Source of the DNA: Photobacterium sp. Ph5
GTDB taxonomy: Bacteria; Pseudomonadota; Gammaproteobacteria; Enterobacterales; Vibrionaceae
Length of the DNA: 64,000 nucleotides
NCBI RefSeq assembly: GCF_022129445.1
Contig: NZ_JADQAQ010000002.1
Location: forward strand, 1 to 64,000
Direction of reading: 5' to 3'
Below are positions 18,441 through 27,734 of this stretch, piece after piece. Below the pieces are notes generated by a model. It worked only from the letters and a program-made list of their open reading frames with translations. It was not told the origin of the DNA and ran no database searches. A program made the translations under genes and the position numbers. Within the stretch, counting starts at the first letter, position 1, and the number at the start of each line of letters is the position of its first letter.

Positions 18441-18907
18441 AGCGTTATTACTTTTTATTCACATGCTCATTCTTATTTTTTATTTTTTCTACTAGCTATT
18501 GTATGAACCTACACTTCATGACTGACTTAGATGGTTTTTGGCATGCATATGAAGTAAAAAAAACATCTAAAAGTGAAGCTGCAATAACCGAGCGAAATAT
18601 AAAAATAGCGCATGACTCCTATAATGCCACTACCACACAAAAAGGGGGGAAATATCATCACTTGGTTGTATTTGAATATAACGGAATCATTGATCGTAGT
18701 ACCGATAACTGCTTCAACTTTAGTACTCGCAGTTCCGCATTAAACTACATATCAAAGAGAATACATAATCGAGATCTATCTGATACTTACCAAAACATCA
18801 ATAATCTTACTCAAGGTACAGGTAAAATGCTCTATTACAATTCAAATATCAGCGTCTTAGAGTACAAAAGACAAAATAAGTTAGTTATTTACACTCGTCT
18901 CATCTAA
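18437..18907 (+). CDS. Small membrane-anchored periplasmic partner of a ToxR-like regulator (VtrC/ToxS-like)
   Basis: 156 residues. An N-terminal hydrophobic segment (about 4-22) acts as signal or anchor, then comes a periplasmic domain of about 130 residues with no membrane helix. Its size, its position and its 4-base overlap with the preceding regulator match ToxS, TcpH, VtrC and FidL. In VtrA/VtrC the two periplasmic domains form a shared barrel that binds bile salts. I could not establish direct sequence similarity to any one of them, so the call rests on context. One periplasmic Cys is in NCFNF. Confidence 0.7.
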   Translation: MKRYYFLFTCSFLFFIFSTSYCMNLHFMTDLDGFWHAYEVKKTSKSEAAITERNIKIAHDSYNATTTQKGGKYHHLVVFEYNGIIDRSTDNCFNFSTRSSALNYISKRIHNRDLSDTYQNINNLTQGTGKMLYYNSNISVLEYKRQNKLVIYTRLI

Positions 18908-19308
18908 ATGCGAGACATCGGAAGCATTAATGAGCAAAAAATCATCAATTACGTGCCTGAATTTTTATTACTATCTCATTTGTACTAAAAATAAGATTGC
19001 TAATTTTGAAAACGTTGGTGTGAAATTTGGATAAAGTAATTTAGAATCAATTGATTACTTTAATTTTATGGTCTTATAAAAGATCAGAGAAGTCTATACA
19101 ATCTCTCAACCATCTTGTATTACAAAAAGATTCCTAGCACTATTCACGATCTATTTTGATAACTGGAAATGTGTAACGACTGTGTACCCTTAATTGAGCA
19201 AGGCAACTTTTATACGTCCATAATCTTTACATCATTTTAGAAAAGATGTTTTTTGAATCAACCACAAAACAATTAAAACGCTACACTAAAACAGTTTGGG
19301 GAAAAACA
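18908..19308. other. Intergenic region upstream of ktrA
   Basis: About 400 bases before the ktrA start. It is AT-rich and should hold the ktrAB promoter. No clear riboswitch, terminator or small gene was recognised. Confidence 0.5.
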
Positions 19309-19971
19309 ATGAATCCTGAAGATAAACAATTTGCCGTTATTGGCCTTGGCAGATTTGGCATGTCTCTTTGTCAAGAACTGAGTGAACGTGGTGCACAAGT
19401 ACTTGCGATTGATCTTGATGAAACTTGCGTGCGTAAAGCAGCTGATGTTGCCACTCAAGCTGTTGTTGCTGATTGTTCAAACGAAGCGACAATCGCAGAA
19501 CTTAAACTAGATGATTATGATCTTGTTATGGTTTCAATTGGCGAAGATGTTAATGCCAGTATTCTTACTACCCTTCTCTTAAAAGATGCGGGGGTTAAAA
19601 CCGTATGGGTAAAAGCAAAAGACACGCCTCATGGTAAAATCTTATCTAAAATTGGTGCAGATAAGATCATTCGCCCTGAGAGAGATATGGGTATTCGTAT
19701 CGCTCGTAACATGTTGGATAAACGTATTTTTGAGTTTTCTGATTTAGGGAGTGGTATTTCACTTGCTGAAGTGGTTGTTACAGCCAAAAATATGGGGCGT
19801 AAAATTTCAGAACACCCATGTGGTGGTCATAACGCAACTCAAGTATTAGCACTAAAACGTGGTCCTGAAGTACGTAAAGATCCCGATCCTGATACTGAAC
19901 TACAAGTTGGTGATATTTTAATTATCACAGGACCTGAAAATATCTTAACTGAGACTTTAAGAAAGCTATGA
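19309..19971 (+). CDS. ktrA: Potassium uptake regulatory subunit KtrA (RCK)
   Basis: 220 residues from the ATG at 19309, which follows a ggggaaa ribosome site; the in-frame ATG at 19246 is not used in the family. An N-terminal Rossmann fold has GLGRFGMSL (residues 9-17) for nucleotide binding, then a C-terminal RCK-C domain. The sequence resembles KtrA of Vibrio alginolyticus (ELKLDDYDLVMVSIG, PERDMGIRIARNMLDKR). An octameric cytoplasmic ring gates the KtrB channel in response to ATP/ADP. Its TGA overlaps the ktrB ATG. Confidence 0.95.
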   Translation: MNPEDKQFAVIGLGRFGMSLCQELSERGAQVLAIDLDETCVRKAADVATQAVVADCSNEATIAELKLDDYDLVMVSIGEDVNASILTTLLLKDAGVKTVWVKAKDTPHGKILSKIGADKIIRPERDMGIRIARNMLDKRIFEFSDLGSGISLAEVVVTAKNMGRKISEHPCGGHNATQVLALKRGPEVRKDPDPDTELQVGDILIITGPENILTETLRKL

Positions 19972-21335
19972 GTTTCATTCCAAACAGGGGCATGTATGTC
20001 CCTATTAAAACTGAAAAACGTAATAAGAGATGGTCTGAACCAAAGATCATTATTTTTAGTTTTTTAGCTATCTTAATACCAGCTGCAATCCTTCTTACAC
20101 TACCTATATTTTCAGTATCAGGTCTGAGTTTTACCGATGCTCTATTTACGGCAACGTCTGCAATCAGTGTTACAGGATTAGGTGTCGTTGATACGGGTTC
20201 ACATTTTTCTATCAGTGGTAAAATCCTATTAATGCTACTCATGCAAATTGGCGGTTTAGGACAAATGACATTGTCAGCCGTTTTACTTTACATGTTTGGC
20301 TTACGATTAAGTTTGCGTCAACAAGCGTTAACTAAGGAGCAATTAGGCCAAGATAAATTTACAAATATTCGTCGTCTTGTTAAACACATCATTATCTTTG
20401 TGCTTATTTGTGAACTAATTGGTGTCTTTTTTCTATCGCTACGCTGGGTACCTCAAATGGGATGGGAAAAAGGGTTGTTCTTTGCTGTATTCCATTCAAT
20501 TTCAGCATTTAATAACGCCGGTTTTTCTTTATTTTCAGATGGCTTAACACGCTATGTGAACGATCCACTCGTTATTATTACGATTTCTTCACTATTTATC
20601 TTTGGTGGTTTAGGCTTTACCGTCATTTCAGATATTAAGAGAAACGCCCATCGTGGGTTCCACTTTCTATCTTTACATTCCAAAATAATGATTATTGCCA
20701 CGCCAGTTCTATTGTTTGTTGGTACCGTCATGATTTGGCTTTTAGAACATAATAATAGCCATACTCTCGGACCGCTGAATGAATCTGGACAATGGTTGGC
20801 TGCTTTCTTCCAATCAGCAACAGCGCGTACAGCCGGTTTCAATAGTGTTGATATTGGTCAGTTTACTCAGCCTGGTTTGTTAATCATGATGTTACTAATG
20901 CTTATTGGTGCAGGTTCAACCTCGACCGGTGGTGGTATTAAGGTCTCTACTTTTGTTGTTGCCATTTTGGCTACATGGTCGTTCTTAAAACAACGTGACC
21001 GCGTTGTATTATTCAAGCGTACCATTTCAAACCAAACAGTAACGAAATCACTCGCTATTATTGTTGTTAGTGGCATTGTGCTAACGATTGCAATGTTTGC
21101 CTTAATGATTACAGAAAAAGCACCATTTTATGAAGTGATGTTTGAAACTATTTCAGCATTCGCGACAGTAGGTGTAACAGCAGGTTTAACCGCTACTTTA
21201 TCGGAACCGGGTAAATACATCATGATAGTGGTGATGATTATTGGACGTTTAGGCCCTCTAACTTTAGCTTACATGTTAGCTCGCCCTAAACCAACCTTGT
21301 TGAAATACCCTGAAGATAACGTCGCGGCAGGTTAA
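19968..21335 (+). CDS. ktrB: Potassium uptake membrane subunit KtrB
   Basis: 455 residues, an SKT-family K+ transporter with four M1-P-M2 repeats. The four filter loops can be seen as SVTGLGVVD, FNNAGFSL, RTAGFNSVD and TVGVTAGL, each with the conserved Gly. It mediates Na+-dependent K+ uptake for osmoadaptation, typical of marine vibrios. It forms an operon with ktrA (4-base overlap). A strong bidirectional terminator follows at 21354-21391. Confidence 0.95.
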   Translation: MSFIPNRGMYVPIKTEKRNKRWSEPKIIIFSFLAILIPAAILLTLPIFSVSGLSFTDALFTATSAISVTGLGVVDTGSHFSISGKILLMLLMQIGGLGQMTLSAVLLYMFGLRLSLRQQALTKEQLGQDKFTNIRRLVKHIIIFVLICELIGVFFLSLRWVPQMGWEKGLFFAVFHSISAFNNAGFSLFSDGLTRYVNDPLVIITISSLFIFGGLGFTVISDIKRNAHRGFHFLSLHSKIMIIATPVLLFVGTVMIWLLEHNNSHTLGPLNESGQWLAAFFQSATARTAGFNSVDIGQFTQPGLLIMMLLMLIGAGSTSTGGGIKVSTFVVAILATWSFLKQRDRVVLFKRTISNQTVTKSLAIIVVSGIVLTIAMFALMITEKAPFYEVMFETISAFATVGVTAGLTATLSEPGKYIMIVVMIIGRLGPLTLAYMLARPKPTLLKYPEDNVAAG

Positions 21336-21353
21336 TCAGTTAAAAAAGTATAA

Positions 21354-21391
21354 AAAAAGGCTTGTCACTATGTACCGTGACAAGCCTTTTT
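21354..21391. terminator. Bidirectional terminator
   Basis: A long stem (21354-21368 with 21377-21391, 15 bp including A and T runs on the sides) separates convergent ktrB and the DUF535 gene. T runs are on both strands. Confidence 0.9.
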
Positions 21392-21424
21392 ATATTGCTT
21401 AATAGATGTATTCACTACAATAAA

Positions 21425-22306
21425 TCAATGTTTAATCGTAACGCCATCCAATTGAGCTTTAAGATCTTGATCGTATTCATCTAACCAAGCATAACGTTCT
21501 CGATACATTTTTCGTTTAGGACGTTTAATATCTTCCATTGCTCGACGTTCTGTATGCAATGGTAATGAATAGAATGCATCATCATATTCTTCCCCGTTAT
21601 GCTCTTGCCATAATTGATCATAATTAAGATTAATCGTTGACGCTTTTTTGCCATAACGCTTAGCTGTGTATACATGTGCCCTATTTTTTACCGCGTAGAT
21701 ATGCTCAATATTCATATCATTGGCAAATAAACGTAATGTTTCAACCATAAATGACTTTGGTCGTAAACCATAAAAAGCCTTAGTAAATAAGCGGCTAAAA
21801 CCATTATCGTTAGCACCGCCTTGCATACAGCCAATGTAGATGTCATTGTGATCAACAGTAAATGCAATTAAGTAATAATGATTAAATTTGTCATCTGTCA
21901 GTGATAGTGTTAACTCACCTTCCTTTCTTGAGTTTCGTTCAAAACTCAATGTGACGTAACATTTTTTATCATTAATAATTAACTCACTTAAAACTAATTT
22001 ATCAGTATAAATTTTTTTTCGAGCGTCAGTATTAAAGTTACTTTCAAACCACTCATAATGATTTATTAATTTTTTCTCAATATCTTGTCGAGTATAATTA
22101 ATAGAAATATATGGTGTTAGAGGCTTTGTAATAAAATTAGGCTGTTTTACTAGAAGTAACTTTCTTTCATCGGTATCAAAATGACGTTTCATAATTTCAA
22201 AGTCATTTCTATAAATAATACGTCTAAATAAATATTTAATAATGGCTTTTAACTTACCACTTTTTCTATGTTGGTTAGCTTCAATAGCTTCCACTAGAAA
22301 TCCCAT
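21425..22306 (-). CDS. VirK/YbjX family (DUF535) protein
   Basis: 293 residues. DUF535 pattern: GELTLSLTDDKFNHYYLIAFT near the middle, then IGCMQGGANDNGFSRLFTKAFYGLRPKSFMVET and a C-terminal YDDAFYSLP. Homologues VirK and YbjX are linked to envelope integrity and to PhoP-dependent virulence in enterics, but the biochemical role is unknown. Upstream lies an inverted repeat (22324-22347) that could regulate it. Confidence 0.85.
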   Translation of the reverse strand: MGFLVEAIEANQHRKSGKLKAIIKYLFRRIIYRNDFEIMKRHFDTDERKLLLVKQPNFITKPLTPYISINYTRQDIEKKLINHYEWFESNFNTDARKKIYTDKLVLSELIINDKKCYVTLSFERNSRKEGELTLSLTDDKFNHYYLIAFTVDHNDIYIGCMQGGANDNGFSRLFTKAFYGLRPKSFMVETLRLFANDMNIEHIYAVKNRAHVYTAKRYGKKASTINLNYDQLWQEHNGEEYDDAFYSLPLHTERRAMEDIKRPKRKMYRERYAWLDEYDQDLKAQLDGVTIKH

Positions 22307-22323
22307 AACACACTCACTACTTC

Positions 22324-22347
22324 GAATACTATCCTGAAATAGTATTC
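22324..22347. promoter_or_regulatory. Candidate operator, perfect inverted repeat
   Basis: gaatactat and its complement atagtattc face each other with a 6-base spacer (22324-22332 and 22339-22347), 18 bases upstream of the DUF535 start. A third aatactatt half-site is at 22412-22420. It could be an operator for the DUF535 gene and/or the small gene at 22459, but it could also form a transcript hairpin. Confidence 0.45.
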
Positions 22348-22458
22348 CAAATCAGAATGAATTAGCAACATTTATAGTCATGAGGCAAGCTTGTATTAGA
22401 ACGTTAGTTCAAATACTATTCGGATATATTTTTAATTTCAGCTACAGGTCAACTTTAT

Positions 22459-22563
22459 ATGGAAAAATTAATGCCATACCTTGCTAAATTCGCCTTTACT
22501 GTATCTATGATTATGTTTGTAGTTGGCGGAGGTATGGCACTATATGCAATGTTTTATGGCTAA
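22459..22563 (+). CDS. Candidate small membrane protein, 34 residues
   Basis: An ATG at 22459 opens 34 codons ending TAA at 22563. The product starts MEKLMPYLAKF and is one hydrophobic helix with a GGGMALYAMFYG end. A modest ribosome-binding site (caggtca) is upstream. The hydrophobic, helix-like product and its place between two minus-strand genes suggest a real small gene, but I have no family match. It may be regulated by the inverted repeat at 22324-22347. Confidence 0.5.
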   Translation: MEKLMPYLAKFAFTVSMIMFVVGGGMALYAMFYG

Positions 22564-22569
22564 TTAACG

Positions 22570-23328
22570 TTATAAACGCATCCCACCATCAATTTCAAGA
22601 ATACGCCCAGTGAAGTAGTCATTCTCAATAATATACTTCACTGTGTGAGCAATTTCTTCAGGATCACCAACACGCTCTAATGGCGCTGATGCCTTCATTT
22701 TTTCAACCACTTCAGGCTTCAATTGGTCTGCTAACGGAGTATTAATCAAACCAGGAGCAATTGCAGCAACACGAATACCGTATTTTGCCAATTCTTTCGC
22801 CCACCCCACAGCCATAGTAGCAACAGCAGCTTTTGATGCTGCATAGTTAGTTTGGCCCAATGTTCCAGCTCTCGCAACGCTTGAAATATTAATAATAACG
22901 CCTTGAGATTCTGTTTTGATCATCTTTTCCGCGGCTTCTCGTCCACACAAAAATGAACCCGTAACATTAACATCCATCACCGTTTGAAATTGTTCTAAAG
23001 GCATTTTTGTTAATATGCCATTAGTCTCACTTACCAGTAAGCCATCATCAAGAATTCCTGCGTTATTAATTAGAACATTAATATGGCCGAAATCTTCAAC
23101 AATGTGTGCAAATGCCTGAACAACCTCATCTTCGCTTGTTACGTCAGCTTCATAAATCATTGCTTTACTATTTAGCATATGACACTGATCTTGTGTTTGA
23201 CGTAACCCAGCTGAGTTGATATCAATTAAAGCCAATTCAGCGCCCATTTGAGCTAGAGTTACAGCCATCATCTGGCCTAGACCTTGACTAGCACCGGTAA
23301 TGACAACAACGCTATTCTCAATATTCAT
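22570..23328 (-). CDS. Short-chain dehydrogenase/reductase (FabG-like)
   Basis: 252 residues. NAD(P) site TGASQGLGQ (residues 12-20), Ser in NISSVA, catalytic YAASK near 155-159, and a C-terminus GRILEIDGGMRL as in FabG. Near a thiolase and hydratase of branched-chain acyl-CoA metabolism it could be a 3-hydroxyacyl-CoA dehydrogenase. No direct evidence tells the substrate. Co-oriented with the two genes upstream, with 100-base gaps. Confidence 0.88.
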   Translation of the reverse strand: MNIENSVVVITGASQGLGQMMAVTLAQMGAELALIDINSAGLRQTQDQCHMLNSKAMIYEADVTSEDEVVQAFAHIVEDFGHINVLINNAGILDDGLLVSETNGILTKMPLEQFQTVMDVNVTGSFLCGREAAEKMIKTESQGVIINISSVARAGTLGQTNYAASKAAVATMAVGWAKELAKYGIRVAAIAPGLINTPLADQLKPEVVEKMKASAPLERVGDPEEIAHTVKYIIENDYFTGRILEIDGGMRL

Positions 23329-23431
23329 TTATTGCTCCTGAATTAAAACAAAAATTTTTAACTTTGCTACTTTAACGTATGTTTTACCATCACTATAATT
23401 CTATTGATAAAAACTAAGTTATTATAAATAG

Positions 23432-24634
23432 TTAGCTAATATTCACCTGATTAAGTGGATTTTTATGCTCAGACCAGATAGATGTAAATAATTGCTCAAT
23501 TATGTTTTCGTCTACATCGCTTACTGATGTATATATCCATTGAGGTGTATAATCTTTATCAATTAAATGCGCACGGACCCCCTCTTTAAACTCACCTAAC
23601 AAGCCACAATTAACCGAAAGACCCAATTCCATTTTTATACAGTCTAGTAAAGATGCATCTTTATAATCTTGTATTTGTTTAAAACAAATGTGCGCCGTAA
23701 TAGGACTACCTGCATTCATTACTTTTTTTGCAGTCTCAATCCAGAGCCCCAAACCATCAATAGCATTAATTTGGTCGTAAATAGTGGGTAATGATTGAGC
23801 AAAACAAGCCGCCTGAATTTGTGCAAAGTATGGCATCAATTGGTTTGCTGGTAATACGGTGCGATCTTCTACAACACAATTTTTTAATATGGTCGAGACT
23901 GCTTCTGATACCGATGACTGGCTTTGTATATCAGCCAATACTATTGACCACGGGTAATGCTTTAGTTTATTGACAACATTATCATAAGCACTATTTGGAA
24001 CAATATGATCAACCATTGCTAAATCACGAGCATCACAGACGTTGACATGTGCGCCTGTTAAGCCCAAAAACAAGCCAATACCGGCAGGAAGCTGATTTAA
24101 AAACCATGTCGCGCCAACATCAGGGTATAAACCAATAGTTATTTCTGGCATCGCTAATACTGTATTCGATAAAGCAACGCGATGGCTTGATCCAATATAT
24201 AATCCTAATCCTCCCCCCATGATAAACCCATGTCCCCACGCAATAACGGGCTTGTTATAGTGATGGATGAGTAAATTACAACTATATTCAACTGAGAAAT
24301 ATTCGGTTAAAAATGGCTTAGCTACGTGACTATCAATTTGATCTAAAGGTATCTTTGGTGGTTTTTGTTGATGATTTAAAGCAGGATCATTTTCCATTGC
24401 ATAATACATACTACGCACATCCCCACCCGCACAAAACGCGCGATCACCCACTGATTTAATGATCACACTAACAATGCTTTCATCTTCACGCCAAAGCTGT
24501 AAATACTGGTACATCGTTTTATGCATGTTTAACGTGAGTGCATTAAGCGATGATGGATTATCCAGCTCTAATACACCGATCTTATGACCATCAATACAAC
24601 GGATATAGGAAACATTAACAATTCCTGTCATCAC
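23432..24634 (-). CDS. Enoyl-CoA hydratase/isomerase family protein, 3-hydroxyisobutyryl-CoA hydrolase type
   Basis: 400 residues, the length of 3-hydroxyisobutyryl-CoA hydrolase (HIBCH). It has the oxyanion motifs FCAGGDVRSMYYAME and HGFIMGGGLGL, the catalytic Glu and Asp in MPEITIGLYPDVGATW, and the C-terminal extension of the hydrolases. It is likely to act in valine breakdown, releasing 3-hydroxyisobutyrate from its CoA ester. Ordinary hydratases of the family are about 260 residues. Confidence 0.82.
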   Translation of the reverse strand: MMTGIVNVSYIRCIDGHKIGVLELDNPSSLNALTLNMHKTMYQYLQLWREDESIVSVIIKSVGDRAFCAGGDVRSMYYAMENDPALNHQQKPPKIPLDQIDSHVAKPFLTEYFSVEYSCNLLIHHYNKPVIAWGHGFIMGGGLGLYIGSSHRVALSNTVLAMPEITIGLYPDVGATWFLNQLPAGIGLFLGLTGAHVNVCDARDLAMVDHIVPNSAYDNVVNKLKHYPWSIVLADIQSQSSVSEAVSTILKNCVVEDRTVLPANQLMPYFAQIQAACFAQSLPTIYDQINAIDGLGLWIETAKKVMNAGSPITAHICFKQIQDYKDASLLDCIKMELGLSVNCGLLGEFKEGVRAHLIDKDYTPQWIYTSVSDVDENIIEQLFTSIWSEHKNPLNQVNIS

Positions 24635-24667
24635 TTACTCCTTAACTTAGATCCACTCTTTTACGGT

Positions 24668-25951
24668 TTACTTAGCATTAACTTCAATCGCAATTGCTAA
24701 TGCTTCACCTCCTCCCACACATACTACAGCAACACCTTTTATCGTTTTCACAGTAGAACCATTCAAGGTTTGTACTTTTTGGCGTAATGCATGAGTCAAT
24801 GTCACCACAACTCGTGCTCCCGTTGCTCCTATTGGATGGCCTAATGCACAAGCCCCACCGTTAACATTGACCTTTTTAGCATCAATACCTAACTGCTCTA
24901 TCGCAACAATTGTCACCACAGCAAAAGCTTCATTAATTTCCCACAAATCAACATCATCAGTAGACCAATTAAGATCATCTAATAATTGGTTAATGGCATG
25001 AATAGGTGCAATGGTAAACTCATCAGGATCACGACTATGACTCGCATATCCTTTAATTGATGCCAGTGGATATAAGCCTTGTCGTCGAACTTGCTCAGCT
25101 TCCATTAACACTAAAGCTGCAGCACCGTCACCAATAGCGCTTGATGAAGCCGCAGTGATCGTACCTTGTTCACCGTGTTGCGAAAATAAAGGTGGGAGGT
25201 TTGGTATTTTCTTAGGATTAACTTGATTTGGGTGCTGATCTTTTTCAACCGTCACTAATGCTTTTTTACTCTGAGCGGTAATAGGGACGATTTCAGCGTG
25301 AAATGCCTGACTATTATCCGCTTCGCGGGCTTTATTGATTGACCTTATAGCCCACTCATCCATGATTTCGCGTGAAATATCATACTTACTCGCCGTTTGT
25401 TGGCCATAAACGCCCATTAAATGCCCATCAAATGCATCTTGCAATCCATCTAGGTATAAATGATCCAGTACTGCTTTATGGCCTATTCGCATACCATTTC
25501 GGCTGTCTGTCAGTAAATAAGGGGCATTGGTCATGCTCTCCATGCCCCCTGCTACAGCCGTTCGAATCGCCCCAGCTTTAATCATATCGCAAGCCAATAA
25601 GATAGATTTTAACCCAGAGCCACAAACCTTGTTTATCGTAGTGCAGGAAACCGATACAGGAATTTTTGCCATTAGGGCTGCTTGCCTTGCAGGTGCTTGC
25701 CCAACCCCTGCCGTTAACACACAACCCATAAAGACTTCATCAATCAATTGTGCAATGTGCTCATACTCCATCTCACTATTATATTCTTGAGTCGTATCAG
25801 TTGGCTGAGCACGTTTAACATCTCGTAATGCAGCTTCAATAACAATACTGCCTAGCTGAGATGCTGAAAAATGCCGTAAATCACCTTGAAAACTCCCAAT
25901 TGGCGTTCTTTTAGCAGCAACGATCAGAATATCCTTACTCATACCAATCAC
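24668..25951 (-). CDS. Acetyl-CoA C-acetyltransferase (thiolase)
   Basis: 427 residues. The acyl-binding Cys is in NKVCGSGLK (near 110-118), the His in GHPIGATGARVV, and the second Cys in VCVGGGEAL at the end, so all catalytic residues are present. It is longer than the usual 390-400, with an insertion of about 20 residues near 45-65 after ALRDVKRAQ. It should interconvert acetoacetyl-CoA or a branched 3-ketoacyl-CoA and acetyl-CoA. Divergent from liuR, with which it shares the promoter region. Confidence 0.9.
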   Translation of the reverse strand: MIGMSKDILIVAAKRTPIGSFQGDLRHFSASQLGSIVIEAALRDVKRAQPTDTTQEYNSEMEYEHIAQLIDEVFMGCVLTAGVGQAPARQAALMAKIPVSVSCTTINKVCGSGLKSILLACDMIKAGAIRTAVAGGMESMTNAPYLLTDSRNGMRIGHKAVLDHLYLDGLQDAFDGHLMGVYGQQTASKYDISREIMDEWAIRSINKAREADNSQAFHAEIVPITAQSKKALVTVEKDQHPNQVNPKKIPNLPPLFSQHGEQGTITAASSSAIGDGAAALVLMEAEQVRRQGLYPLASIKGYASHSRDPDEFTIAPIHAINQLLDDLNWSTDDVDLWEINEAFAVVTIVAIEQLGIDAKKVNVNGGACALGHPIGATGARVVVTLTHALRQKVQTLNGSTVKTIKGVAVVCVGGGEALAIAIEVNAK

Positions 25952-26028
25952 CTCTTTACGTCAATTTAGAAAACATTGCCTTGCAGGAATATTAGGGGAT
26001 TTCTTGACGCTTTTGTAAGCATAGCACT

Positions 26029-26046
26029 AACATTTACGTAAACGTT
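26029..26046. promoter_or_regulatory. Candidate LiuR operator
   Basis: An 18-bp near-palindrome: aacatttac at 26029-26037 and gtaaacgtt at 26038-26046, one mismatch between half-sites. It lies in the divergent region between the thiolase and liuR genes. MerR-type regulators bind palindromes of this kind, and TTTACGTAAA is typical of LiuR sites. It could control both directions. Confidence 0.6.
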
Positions 26047-26142
26047 AAGAAAGATTTGCTGGGATTTTACTACTCAAAATCACTGCTCTGCTTAACCGAT
26101 AGGTGAAAAGTTTTACCTATCTAACATTGCAGGAGACTCAAT

Positions 26143-26529
26143 GTGATGACTTTCAAAATCAGCGAGCTTGCAAACGAATTTAAAATAACACCACGCAGCA
26201 TTCGCTTTTATGAAGATATAGGCTTGCTTTCACCTAAACGAGACGGCGTAAACCGTGTCTATGGACGGCGAGATAAAATTCGGCTCGGTTTAATACTTCG
26301 TGGTAAGCGTTTAGGCTTTTCTTTACAAGAAATAGGGGAACTCTTCAGTTTATACGATGACAATAAAAGCCATGATCAGCTACTTTCTATGATCGATATC
26401 ATCGAACAAAAACAACGACAACTAACTCATCAACGCGCTGATATTGATATCACTCTGATTGAACTTGAACGCGCTAAAAAACGCTGCAAGCACGCTTTAA
26501 TAAAATCAGATCTATACAAAAATAAGTAG
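26143..26529 (+). CDS. liuR: MerR-family regulator LiuR
   Basis: 128 residues. N-terminal MerR helix-turn-helix ([20 protein letters not shown], then [20 protein letters not shown]) followed by a long dimerising helix to about 115. It lacks the Cys cluster of metal sensors apart from single Cys residues. It is the first gene of the liu cluster, 31 bases upstream of liuA, and is known in related bacteria to repress leucine/isovalerate catabolism. Confidence 0.85.
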   Translation: MMTFKISELANEFKITPRSIRFYEDIGLLSPKRDGVNRVYGRRDKIRLGLILRGKRLGFSLQEIGELFSLYDDNKSHDQLLSMIDIIEQKQRQLTHQRADIDITLIELERAKKRCKHALIKSDLYKNK

Positions 26530-26560
26530 TCACAACTGTTTCCGCAAAGGAGGCTTTACC

Positions 26561-27721
26561 ATGCATAGTCAATACGCACCGCTCAACTTTGATTTAGGTG
26601 ATACTGCCAATATGCTGCGCGAACAAGTTAACTTATATGCAGCTGAACATATAGCCCATATCGCTAACGAAATAGATCAAGATAATCAATTTCCCCATTA
26701 TCTCTGGCAATCATTAGGTCAAATGGGCTTACTTGGCGTCACCATTGGTGAACAATACGGTGGGGCTGCGATGGGCTATTTAGAGCATGTTATCGTGATG
26801 GAAGAGATCAGCCGCGCTTCTGCCTCAATCGGATTAAGCTACGGTGCCCATTCCAACTTATGTGCGAATCAAATTTTTAGAAATGGCACTGATGCTCAGA
26901 AACAACAATACCTGCCTACATTAATCACAGGAGAACACATTGGTGCGCTGGCAATGAGTGAAGTCAATGCTGGATCTGATGTTATGAGTATGCAGTTAAA
27001 AGCAGAAGATCACGGCGATCATTTTGTACTCAACGGTAATAAGATGTGGATCACTAATGGTCCTGAAGCCAATACGCTTGTGGTGTATGCCCGTACTTCT
27101 ACTGACGCAATTACCGCCTTTATTATCGAATCACAATTTAATGGTTTTTCTACTGCGCAAAAGCTCAACAAATTAGGTATGCGTGGCTCAAATACTTGCG
27201 AGTTAGTTTTTATTAACTGCAAAGTACCGAAACAAAACGTACTGGGTGACGTCGACCACGGCGCAAAAGTCTTAATGAGTGGATTAGACTTCGAGCGCGT
27301 AGTACTTGCCGCAGGTCCGCTAGGTATTGCGCAATCATGCTTGGATATCGTGATCCCTTATATTCATGAACGAAAACAATTTGGCAAAGCGATTGGTGAA
27401 TTTGAGCTAATCCAAGCCAAAATTGCAGATATGTATACCCAACTCAATGCAGCTCGCAGCTATGTTTACACCGTAGCAAAAGCCTGTGACCGCGGCGAAG
27501 TCACCCGTAAAGATGCAGCAGGAGTCATTTTGCTCAGTGCTGAATTAGCCACGAAAATGGCGTTAGAAACCATTCAAATACTCGGTGGTAATGGCTATAT
27601 CAATGATTACCCTGCCGGACGTTTATTACGAGATGCCAAACTCTATGAAATTGGTGCAGGTACTTCAGAGATAAGACGCATGCTAATTGGACGTGAATTA
27701 TTCTCAGAATCAGCTCGCTAA
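26561..27721 (+). CDS. liuA: Isovaleryl-CoA dehydrogenase
   Basis: 386 residues, the usual length. Acyl-CoA dehydrogenase fold: N-terminal helices, FAD/substrate motif [14 protein letters not shown] near 130, MWITNGPEA, and the C-terminal [15 protein letters not shown]. The catalytic Glu lies in [13 protein letters not shown] (near 245). It oxidises isovaleryl-CoA to 3-methylcrotonyl-CoA and passes electrons to ETF. Second gene of the liu operon. Confidence 0.93.
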   Translation: MHSQYAPLNFDLGDTANMLREQVNLYAAEHIAHIANEIDQDNQFPHYLWQSLGQMGLLGVTIGEQYGGAAMGYLEHVIVMEEISRASASIGLSYGAHSNLCANQIFRNGTDAQKQQYLPTLITGEHIGALAMSEVNAGSDVMSMQLKAEDHGDHFVLNGNKMWITNGPEANTLVVYARTSTDAITAFIIESQFNGFSTAQKLNKLGMRGSNTCELVFINCKVPKQNVLGDVDHGAKVLMSGLDFERVVLAAGPLGIAQSCLDIVIPYIHERKQFGKAIGEFELIQAKIADMYTQLNAARSYVYTVAKACDRGEVTRKDAAGVILLSAELATKMALETIQILGGNGYINDYPAGRLLRDAKLYEIGAGTSEIRRMLIGRELFSESAR

Positions 27722-27734
27722 GGAGTAAGAAGCC

